A stretch of 30,816 bases of DNA from positions 1-30,816 of the forward strand of contig CAZLNO010000039.1 of NCBI GenBank assembly GCA_964561005.1, written 5' to 3'. The DNA comes from CAZLNO01 sp964561005 (GTDB lineage: Bacteria; Pseudomonadota; Alphaproteobacteria; Kiloniellales; Rhodovibrionaceae). The notes beneath the pieces were generated by a model, which did not search any database, had not been told where the DNA came from, and was given only the letters and a program-made list of their open reading frames with translations. Positions 24,428 to 30,816 of this stretch are shown here, piece after piece. The position numbers and the translations under genes are program-made. Positions within the stretch are counted from its first letter, which is position 1. Each line of letters starts with the position of its first letter.

Positions 24428-26092
24428 ATGGCACCTGGGACAGTACAGCCCGCGCCGAGCGACCATTTCGCCTCCTACGCCCCGGCCGCGACCACGGTGT
24501 TCGTGATCGACGACCGGTCGACGAACCGGAACATCCTCGCGCGCCTGGCCCGGCAGCTCGGGTCGCGAATCCGCGTGGAGAGCTTCGCCACGCCGCGGGC
24601 GGCGCTGGATGCGATCGGCACCGAGCTGCCGGACCTCGTCGTCACCGACTACAACATGCCGGAACTGAACGGCGCCGCCTTCGTGCGCGAGCTTGCGAAG
24701 ATCCCGGGCGGCGCGGAGATCCCTGTGATCGTCGTGACCGCCTACGAGGACAAGGCGTACCGGTATGACGCCCTGCGCGCCGGAGCGAGCGACTTCCTGC
24801 TGACACCGCTGGACCGGCTGGAGTTCATCCACCGGGCGCGCAACCTGCTGACGCTGCGCTGGCAGCAGGCCTTGCTGAAGCGCCAGGCCCACGCCCTGGA
24901 GCAGCAGGTGCAGCGCGCCAACGCCCTGCGCGAGCGCGAGCACCAGGACAGCGAGGCGAAGTTCCGCGCCGTCATCGACACCGTGCCGGCCCTGGTCAAC
25001 GCGGTCGACTCCGACCAGCGTCTGGTCTTTCTGAACGCCTACCACGCGCGGGTCTTCGGCCTCGATCCGGTGGCGGCGGTGGGCACGCCGCTGGACGAGC
25101 GTCTGCCGCAATCCTACGCCGAACGCCACATCGAGGCGAACCGGCGGGTGTTTCGGGACGGGGAGCCGGTGACCTTCGAGGAGGTGCTGACGACGGTGCA
25201 CGGAGCGGCCTGCACCTTCCAGACGTCCAAGGCGCCGCTGCCCGACGCCGCCGGGCAGATCGCGAACGTCGTCACGGTCTCGGTCGACGTCAGCGAGCGC
25301 AAGCGCTCCGAGCGCGACCTGGTCGCCGCCAAGGAGGCCGCGCAGCGCGCCAACCAGGCCAAGACCGAGTTCCTGGCGAACATCAGTCACGAGCTGCGCA
25401 CGCCGCTGAACGCGATCATCGGCTTTGCCGACATGACCCGGTGGGAAATGCTCGGGCCGCTTGGCTGCGACAAGTACCGGGAGTACCAGGACGATATCTA
25501 CGGCAGCGCGCGCCAGTTGCTGGACCTGATCGAGGACCTGCTCGACGTCTCCAAGCTGGAGCTCGGCCGGGTCGAGATCTATCCGCAGCGCGTCGACCTC
25601 GGCGAACTCATCGAGCAGGACGTTCGCGGCTTTCTGGAGCCGGCCCGCAAGGCCGGTCTGTCGCTGGAGCATGACCTGGGGGCCGGCCTGGACGCGGTCA
25701 CGACCGACCCCACGCGCTTTCGCCAGATCCTGGGCAATCTGATCAGCAACGGTCTCAAGTACTCCGGGAGCGGCGGCCGGGTGCGCGTGGAGGCCGTCCG
25801 TCAGGCCGACGCGTCGATTCGCGTCGCGGTGACGGACACCGGCGAAGGGATGACGCCCGAGCAGGTCCGCGTGGCGCTCTCCCGGTTCGGCCGCGTGGCC
25901 AGCGCCGCCACGCAGAGCAAGTCCGGCGTCGGGCTCGGTCTGCCGATCGCGGTCGAGCTGGCCAAGCTTCTCGGCGGGCGGCTGGATATCGACAGTCGGC
26001 CGGGCAAGGGCACGACGGTGACCCTTTGCCTGCCCGCCGAGATCGGGACGAACGCCGGGGCTTCCGCCGCCGGGCGTACCGACAACCGCTGA
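24428..26092 (+). CDS. Receiver-PAS-histidine kinase with RpfG-like receiver
   Basis: A 554-residue cytoplasmic protein without membrane helices. The receiver domain (about 23-140) has Asp28-Asp29, phosphoacceptor Asp74 (VVTDYNMPELNG) and Thr104. The lysine expected in DFLxKP is threonine (DFLLTPLD, Thr126). The receiver end ALRAGASDFLLTPLD and ARNLLTLRWQQALL closely resembles that of RpfG. A coiled linker (145-178) and a PAS domain (about 177-290, EAKFRAVIDTVPALV to VSVDVSERK) follow. HisKA has the phosphorylated His321 in NISHELRTPLNAIIG. HATPase has an N-box GNLISNGLKYS, DTGEGM and GVGLGLPIA. RpfG proper has HD-GYP instead of the kinase. GGAG lies 5 nt before ATG 24428. It stands 53 nt before the rpfC-like gene, so the two probably form one operon. 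Confidence 0.88.
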   Translation: MAPGTVQPAPSDHFASYAPAATTVFVIDDRSTNRNILARLARQLGSRIRVESFATPRAALDAIGTELPDLVVTDYNMPELNGAAFVRELAKIPGGAEIPVIVVTAYEDKAYRYDALRAGASDFLLTPLDRLEFIHRARNLLTLRWQQALLKRQAHALEQQVQRANALREREHQDSEAKFRAVIDTVPALVNAVDSDQRLVFLNAYHARVFGLDPVAAVGTPLDERLPQSYAERHIEANRRVFRDGEPVTFEEVLTTVHGAACTFQTSKAPLPDAAGQIANVVTVSVDVSERKRSERDLVAAKEAAQRANQAKTEFLANISHELRTPLNAIIGFADMTRWEMLGPLGCDKYREYQDDIYGSARQLLDLIEDLLDVSKLELGRVEIYPQRVDLGELIEQDVRGFLEPARKAGLSLEHDLGAGLDAVTTDPTRFRQILGNLISNGLKYSGSGGRVRVEAVRQADASIRVAVTDTGEGMTPEQVRVALSRFGRVASAATQSKSGVGLGLPIAVELAKLLGGRLDIDSRPGKGTTVTLCLPAEIGTNAGASAAGRTDNR

Positions 26093-26145
26093 CTCGCCAC
26101 CCCTCGCCCCTGGCGTGTATCCTCGTGACACCGTACGAGGGGCCC

Positions 26146-28698
26146 ATGCCGAGGAATGCCCGAATGCCGCGAGCAAAGGGGGCGGGCGCGACCGAACCGG
26201 ATCGCGGGACGTCCTTCTGGCAACGCCTGCCGCGCGACGCGCCGGCCGACCACGACAGCGAGCGCGAGCAGGCGGTGGTGCGCTTTCTGCTCGTGGCGCT
26301 GGTGGGACTCTATTTCACGGCGCCCCTTGTTATCGGCCTCGAAACCTCCCGCGACCTGTCGATACCGGCCGGCGTGGCGGGCGCCTACCTGCTCACCGCG
26401 GCCGGGCTCTACGCGCTGATCCGCGCCCGGCCGGGCCCGGCCCCGGTCCGCCGGCTGCTGGGCATGGTGATGGACGTCACCATGCTGTCCGTGGCCATCG
26501 TGTTCAGCGGCCCCTGGGGCGGCCCGCTGTACCCGGTCTTCCTCTGGATCACCTTCGGCAACGGCTTCCGCTACGGCAATGCCTACCTGGCGGCCTCGGC
26601 CGTCTACAGCCTGCTGGCGTTCGGCACGGCGATGGCGCTGACGCCCTTCTGGCGGCACAGCCCCGGCATCGCCGCCGGTCTCCTGATCGGGCTGGTGGCG
26701 CTGCCCGCCTATGTCGCCAGCCTGATCCGCAAGCTGACCGAGGCCAAGCGCCTGGCCGAGGAGGCCAGCCGCGCCAAGAGCCGCTTTCTCGCCACCATGA
26801 GCCACGAACTGCGCACGCCGCTGAACGCGGTCATCGGGCTGTCCGACCTGCTGCGGCGCACGCAGCTCGACCGCGGCCAGGCGGAGATGGTGACGACCAT
26901 CGGTTCCTCGGGCCGGGCGCTGCTGTCGCTGATCAACGACGTCCTGGACCTCTCCAAGATCGAGTCGGGGCGGCTGGAGCTGGTCGAGCGCGACTTCTCG
27001 CTGCCCCGCGAAATGGCGGACACCATCGCCATCGCCCGCGCCCAGGCCGACTACAAGGGCCTGGGCATGGCGCTGCGCGTCGATTCCGGTCTGCCGCGCC
27101 ACGTGCGGGGCGATCCCCGCCTCCTGCGCCAGATCCTGCTCAACCTGCTGGCCAACGCGGTGAAGTTTACCGAGGAAGGCGGGGTCGTCCTGACGGTCGG
27201 GCGGGGCGTCGCCGACGACGGCACCGCCTGCGTCCGCTTCGACGTCGTGGACAGCGGTCCGGGGATTCCCGAGGCCGACCGGGAGCGCATCTTCGAGGCT
27301 TTCACCCAGAGCGACGACGACGCCGCCCGGCGGCACGGCGGCACCGGGCTGGGCCTGGCCATCGTCAAGCAGCTCGCCGAGCGGCACGGCGGTCGGGTGC
27401 GCCTGGACAGCACGCCGGGGGTCGGCAGCCGCTTCACGGTCGAGCTGCCTCTCGGCCTGGCGGAAACCGCGCCCGCGCCGGACACGGCCGGGCCGGCGGA
27501 AGCGCTTCGACTGGTTGCCCCAACAACCCCGCCGGGGGACCTGCGGACCGCGTTGACGACGGCCGGGCTGGCCCTCGACGCGGACAGCCACGCGGCAGCG
27601 CGGCCGGAGGCGTCGGTCGGCCTGCTGCTTGACCTGCGCGGCACCTCGCGCGACGTGGCGGGGCGGTTGGCCGAGGAGATCGGCGTGCAGACCGCCCAGG
27701 CCGCGGCGGGGGCCATCGTCCTGCACGACGGCGCGATCGACGACGCGCTGCTGTTCACCGTGGGCTGCGCCGTCGGGGTCCGTGGATCGCCCACGGGGCA
27801 AAAGCTCGCCGGCGCGGCCGCGCTGCTGACGGACCTCATGGCCGATCCCGCGCCGGATGGCGAGGCCGTCGCGCCGCCGGCCGATCCCAAGCCCGCGGCC
27901 CGCGCCTGCCGCGTCCTCGTGGCCGAGGACAATGCGGTCAACCGCAAGGTACTGGCGCGAATCCTGGAGAATGCCGGCCACGAGCCGGTCGTGGTCGATT
28001 CCGGGGACGCGGCGCTCGACCTGCTGGAGGTGGAATCCTTCGACGTGGTGCTGATGGACGTGAACATGCCCGGAGAGTCCGGCATCGAGACCGTGAAGAT
28101 GTTCCGCTTCGCGCACGCGGACGCGGCTCATCCGCCGCCCATCATCGCGGTCTCCGCCGATGCGACCAGGGAGACCCGCCAGGCCTGCCTGGACGCCGGC
28201 ATGGCCGACTTCCTCACCAAGCCGATCGACGCGGGCCGGCTGCTCGACACGATCGCCCGCCACACCGATCCGGGCGCCGCCCCCGGACCGTCCGACCAGG
28301 CGGCGGCCATCGGACGGTCCGGGGGCGATCGCCGGGAGGTCGAGGTGGTCGACCTGCAGGCCATCCAGGCCTTGCGCGAGATCGACGACGACAGGGCGTT
28401 CGTGCGGGAGGTGGTGCAAACCTTCGTGACCGAGGCCGAGGAACTGCTGCGGGAGCTTCGCGCGGCGCGCGCGGCCGGCGATGCGCCGGGCTTTCACGAG
28501 GCGGCGCACGCCATCAAGAGCGCGGCGGGCAACGTCGGCGCGGCGCGGGTTCGCGACGAGGCCGCGCAACTGCAGGCGGTGGCGCAGCAGACGCCGGGCC
28601 GGGTGGCGGAGTTGTCGCTCGACCCCTTGCAGGCCGCCCTGGCGAGCTACCGCGACGAGGTGGCGGCGCGCCTGGACGACCTTGCCGTCTCGTCTTGA
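26146..28698 (+). CDS. rpfC: RpfC-type hybrid sensor histidine kinase (DSF sensor)
   Basis: An 850-residue inner-membrane protein with the RpfC domain order. Residues 31-45 (DAPADHDSEREQAVV) precede about five or six transmembrane helices (46-194). Among them is LYPVFLWITFGNGFRYGN, a stretch I recognise from RpfC-like sensors. HisKA has His220 (MSHELRTPLNAVIG). HATPase has an N-box LNLLANAVKFT, DSGPGIP and GTGLGLAI. A receiver (588-703) has Asp638 (LMDVNMPG), Ser670 and Lys692. The HPt domain has His788 (AAHAIKSAAGNVGA). A region at about 445-585 between kinase and receiver is low in motifs. GAGGGG lies about 4 nt before ATG 26146. In Xanthomonas RpfC senses DSF and passes phosphate to RpfG; with rpfF at 23027 the same input is likely. 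Partner choice is discussed in the findings. Confidence 0.87.
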   Translation: MPRNARMPRAKGAGATEPDRGTSFWQRLPRDAPADHDSEREQAVVRFLLVALVGLYFTAPLVIGLETSRDLSIPAGVAGAYLLTAAGLYALIRARPGPAPVRRLLGMVMDVTMLSVAIVFSGPWGGPLYPVFLWITFGNGFRYGNAYLAASAVYSLLAFGTAMALTPFWRHSPGIAAGLLIGLVALPAYVASLIRKLTEAKRLAEEASRAKSRFLATMSHELRTPLNAVIGLSDLLRRTQLDRGQAEMVTTIGSSGRALLSLINDVLDLSKIESGRLELVERDFSLPREMADTIAIARAQADYKGLGMALRVDSGLPRHVRGDPRLLRQILLNLLANAVKFTEEGGVVLTVGRGVADDGTACVRFDVVDSGPGIPEADRERIFEAFTQSDDDAARRHGGTGLGLAIVKQLAERHGGRVRLDSTPGVGSRFTVELPLGLAETAPAPDTAGPAEALRLVAPTTPPGDLRTALTTAGLALDADSHAAARPEASVGLLLDLRGTSRDVAGRLAEEIGVQTAQAAAGAIVLHDGAIDDALLFTVGCAVGVRGSPTGQKLAGAAALLTDLMADPAPDGEAVAPPADPKPAARACRVLVAEDNAVNRKVLARILENAGHEPVVVDSGDAALDLLEVESFDVVLMDVNMPGESGIETVKMFRFAHADAAHPPPIIAVSADATRETRQACLDAGMADFLTKPIDAGRLLDTIARHTDPGAAPGPSDQAAAIGRSGGDRREVEVVDLQAIQALREIDDDRAFVREVVQTFVTEAEELLRELRAARAAGDAPGFHEAAHAIKSAAGNVGAARVRDEAAQLQAVAQQTPGRVAELSLDPLQAALASYRDEVAARLDDLAVSS

Positions 28699-28794
28699 GG
28701 CCTGCGGCGGGCCGGCGATTGTGACATTCTCGACGCTTGACGGCCGCGCGCGGCGAGTCCGGCCCGGCCAGCGCCAAACCGGAGTCCGTGAGGC

Positions 28795-29769
28795 ATGACC
28801 GATTCCCTGCTGTACGCCCTGCGCCATGCCTGCGAGGCCGCGGCCCTGGCGGCGTTCGACTGGATCGGGCGCGGACGCAAGCAGGAAGGCGACGCGGCGG
28901 CCATCGCCGCCATGTGGCGGGAACTCGACCGTCTGCCCATGTCCGGCCGCGTCCTGGTGGGCGAGGGCACGGCCGGCGAGGTCGCCCACCTCTACGTCGG
29001 CGAGGAGCTGGGCGCCGGCGGCCCGGCGATGGATATCGCCGCCGACCCCGTGGAAGGGACATCGTATCTCGCCAAGGGGCTGACCAACGCGATGGCGGTG
29101 CTGGGCATGGCACCGCGGGGCACGATGTTCGACCCGGCGCCGGCCTTCTACATGGAAAAGTTCGCCGCGCCGCCGGCCGCGCGCGGGCGGATTCCGCCCG
29201 ACTGGCCGGTCGAGCGCAAGCTGCGCGCGCTGGCGGGGATCCTGGACAAGCCGGTGTCGGAGCTGACCGTCTTCGTGCTGGAGAAGCCGCGCCACCGCGA
29301 ACTCGTCGCGGCGATCCACGACAGCGGGGCGCGGGTGGCCCTGTACCCGGCGGGCGACGTGGCCGGGGCGGTGCTGGCCGCGGTTCCCGGCTCCGGCATC
29401 GATGCCCTGATGGGCACGGGCGGGACGCTGGAGGGCGTCATCTCGGCCTGCGCGCTGCGCGCCCTGGGCGCCGAGTTCCAGGGGCGGATCGATCCGCAGC
29501 TCCAGGGCGAGGCCTGGGCGGTGCGCGACGCCGGGCTCGACACGGCGCGCTGGTACGATGTCGGCGAGCTGGTCCGCGCCGAGCAGGTCTACTTCGCCGC
29601 CACCGGCATCACCACCGGGCGGCTGCTGGACGGCGTCGCGCGGCGGGACGGCGAGGACCGCGTGCAGACCCTGCTGATCGCCGGCGGCAGCGGCGAGCGC
29701 CAGGTCCTGACCGCCTATCGCCGGCCGGCCGCCGGGCATCACGAAAAGGGCCCGCCCGATGCCGCATAA
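28795..29769 (+). CDS. glpX: Class II fructose-1,6-bisphosphatase
   Basis: A 324-residue cytoplasmic phosphatase of gluconeogenesis and, where present, the Calvin cycle. The metal and catalytic residues of E. coli GlpX are all matched. Asp33 is in the segment after GRGRKQEGD and Glu57 is in LVGEG. The pair in DPVEGT is Asp84/Glu87, and a Glu stands in MGTGGTLEGVISA. AFYMEKFA and ELTVFVLEKPRHRELV also match GlpX. GlpX-type enzymes of cyanobacteria also use sedoheptulose bisphosphate; this cannot be decided here. ATG 28795 follows the rpfC stop by 96 nt, so it probably starts a new unit. Its 3' end overlaps the phosphoribulokinase gene by 11 nt, which links the two steps. Confidence 0.92.
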   Translation: MTDSLLYALRHACEAAALAAFDWIGRGRKQEGDAAAIAAMWRELDRLPMSGRVLVGEGTAGEVAHLYVGEELGAGGPAMDIAADPVEGTSYLAKGLTNAMAVLGMAPRGTMFDPAPAFYMEKFAAPPAARGRIPPDWPVERKLRALAGILDKPVSELTVFVLEKPRHRELVAAIHDSGARVALYPAGDVAGAVLAAVPGSGIDALMGTGGTLEGVISACALRALGAEFQGRIDPQLQGEAWAVRDAGLDTARWYDVGELVRAEQVYFAATGITTGRLLDGVARRDGEDRVQTLLIAGGSGERQVLTAYRRPAAGHHEKGPPDAA

Positions 29770-30700
29770 CCGCCAGGTGGACCATCCGATCATCCTGGGA
29801 ATCGTCGGCGACTCCGGGACCGGCAAGACGACGCTGACCCGCGGCGTGTCCAAGATCCTGGGACCGGGGCAAGTCACCACGATCTGCGCCGACGACTATC
29901 ACAAGTACACCCGCGCCGAGCGCCGGGCGCGCGGCATCTCCGCCCTGGACCCGGCCAGCAACCACGTCGACATCCTGGAGCAGCACCTGCAGCTCCTGCG
30001 CCGGGGCGAGCCGGTGCTGAAGCCCGTCTACAACCACGACACCGGCTCCTTCGGTGCGCCCGAGTACGTCAGGCCGCGGCCCTACATCCTGGTCGAGGGC
30101 CTGCTGGCCTATCTCACGCGCCGCATGCGCGACTGCTTCGACGCCAAGGTCTACGTGGAGCCCGACGAGGACCTGCGGGTGCGCTGGAAGCTGCACCGCG
30201 ACGTCGCCGAGCGCGGCTACACCCGCGAGCAGGTGCTGGAGCAGCTTTCCCGGCGGCAAAACGACCGGGTGCGCTTCATCCAGCCGCAGCGCACCTTCGC
30301 GGACATCGTCGTCTCGTTCTACCCGCCCAGCGACCGGGCGGAGGAGACCGGCGCGCACCTGAACGCCCGGCACATCCTGCGCCCGACACTGCCGCACCCC
30401 GACCTGACGCCGATCCTGGAGCCGCGCCAGGCCAAGGGCCTGCGCCTGGAACTGGCGCGCGACGCCGACGGCAAGCCGGTGGACGTCGTCGAAATTCCGG
30501 GCTGCATCGACGACGGGCGCGCCAAGGTGCTGGAGGACCTGCTGTGGGAGCTGATCCCCGAGGCCGGCCACCTGCGCGCCAACGTGGGCGAGTTCGTCGA
30601 CGAGCGCGACCACCGCGCCATCAGCCACCCGCTGGCGCTCACCCAGCTCCTGCTGGCCTACCACATGGTCAAGGCGGCGATGGGCGTGCGCGCCGTGTGA
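29759..30700 (+). CDS. Phosphoribulokinase, class-II-like
   Basis: A 313-residue P-loop kinase of the phosphoribulokinase/uridine kinase family. It phosphorylates ribulose 5-phosphate to ribulose 1,5-bisphosphate. Motifs are the P-loop GIVGDSGTGKTTLTRG (from residue 14), CADDYHKYTR, ISALDPASNHVDILEQ, LKPVYNHDTG and ILVEGLLAY. ALDP and VYNHDTG correspond to class II (plant and cyanobacterial) enzymes. The usual proteobacterial class I enzyme instead begins VTGSSGAGT. The regulatory cysteine in the plant P-loop is absent (Gly-Thr-Gly-Lys). The start lies inside glpX with an 11-nt overlap. No RuBisCO gene is in the window. Pathway assignment to the Calvin cycle is therefore open; the family assignment is firm. 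Confidence 0.9.
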   Translation: MPHNRQVDHPIILGIVGDSGTGKTTLTRGVSKILGPGQVTTICADDYHKYTRAERRARGISALDPASNHVDILEQHLQLLRRGEPVLKPVYNHDTGSFGAPEYVRPRPYILVEGLLAYLTRRMRDCFDAKVYVEPDEDLRVRWKLHRDVAERGYTREQVLEQLSRRQNDRVRFIQPQRTFADIVVSFYPPSDRAEETGAHLNARHILRPTLPHPDLTPILEPRQAKGLRLELARDADGKPVDVVEIPGCIDDGRAKVLEDLLWELIPEAGHLRANVGEFVDERDHRAISHPLALTQLLLAYHMVKAAMGVRAV

Positions 30701-30737
30701 TGGATGGCATTCGTGGGGCCTGGCGCTGACGCCGTTT

Positions 30738-30752
30738 CGCGCCTTCGGCGCG
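30738..30752. terminator. Stem-loop after the phosphoribulokinase gene
   Basis: cgcgcc and ggcgcg form a 6-bp GC stem with loop ttc, 38 nt after the stop codon. There is no T-run, so it may be a weak terminator or part of a dispersed repeat. Confidence 0.4.
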
Positions 30753-30761
30753 ACGCCTCTC

Positions 30762-30816
30762 CTTCGACGGGCTCAGGATGAGGCTTCGACGGGCTCAGGA
30801 TGAGGCTTCGACGGGC
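30762..30816. repeat. 22-bp tandem repeat at the right edge
   Basis: Two complete units beginning cttcgacgggctcagg (30762-30783 and 30784-30805) and the first 11 bases of a third unit run to the window end. Units are identical. The motif resembles short dispersed repeats common in intergenic regions of many alphaproteobacteria. The total copy number is unknown because the window is cut. Confidence 0.8.

Noticed and set aside
25801..29880. Frame of about 1360 codons on the minus strand across the kinases and glpX
   Set aside because: Opposite-strand shadow of three motif-rich genes; its composition is unlike a real protein.
30762..30816. CRISPR array start
   Set aside because: Units are directly adjacent 22-mers with no spacers.

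Overview
The window looks like a high-GC alphaproteobacterial chromosome segment, probably Rhodospirillales-like. This is inferred from strong GC bias in third codon positions, tightly overlapped ATGA operons, an HlyU-family small protein, a proteobacterial cyanophycin pair and a long, very GC-rich coding load. No rRNA, tRNA, CRISPR array, transposase or phage gene was seen. A 100-N assembly gap lies at 4305-4404.

Layout. (1) 1-391: left edge with the end of a small membrane-protein frame and a 10-bp stem-loop. (2) 392-5093, minus strand: cyanophycin operon of cyanophycinase (cphB), cyanophycin synthetase (cphA) and a second, unassigned ATP-grasp ligase; cphB and cphA are each cut by the gap. 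(3) 5442-13438, plus strand, divergent from the cyanophycin genes: seven packed genes for a SAM methyltransferase, an Asp/Asn beta-hydroxylase-like dioxygenase, a double-ATPase peptide ABC importer subunit, an O-methyltransferase, a substrate-binding protein and two permeases. (4) 13445-16482, minus strand: an exporter-like ABC protein with a strongly modified, enlarged nucleotide-binding domain, plus an overlapping cyclic-nucleotide-binding-domain protein. (5) 16656-22470, plus strand: a glycan cluster with three glycosyltransferases, a histidine phosphatase, a NodB-like deacetylase and a TylF-like methyltransferase. (6) 22595-22921: HlyU-family protein. (7) 23027-28698: a probable DSF fatty-acid signalling locus. 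An RpfF-type synthase on the minus strand diverges from a receiver-PAS-histidine kinase and an RpfC-type hybrid sensor kinase (TM-HisKA-HATPase-REC-HPt) on the plus strand. (8) 28795-30700: class II fructose-bisphosphatase (glpX) overlapping a class-II-like phosphoribulokinase. (9) 30701-30816: a stem-loop and the start of a 22-bp tandem repeat.

The two most interesting systems are as follows. First, the DSF locus has a partner of the RpfC-like sensor with an RpfG-like receiver, but its output is a histidine kinase instead of HD-GYP, and the conserved receiver lysine is replaced by threonine. Second, the cyanophycin operon faces an operon for peptide modification and uptake (oxygenase, two methyltransferases, peptide ABC importer). 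With the extra ATP-grasp enzyme this suggests a system that makes, modifies or recovers an Asp/Arg-type peptide. That functional link is inference from gene order only.
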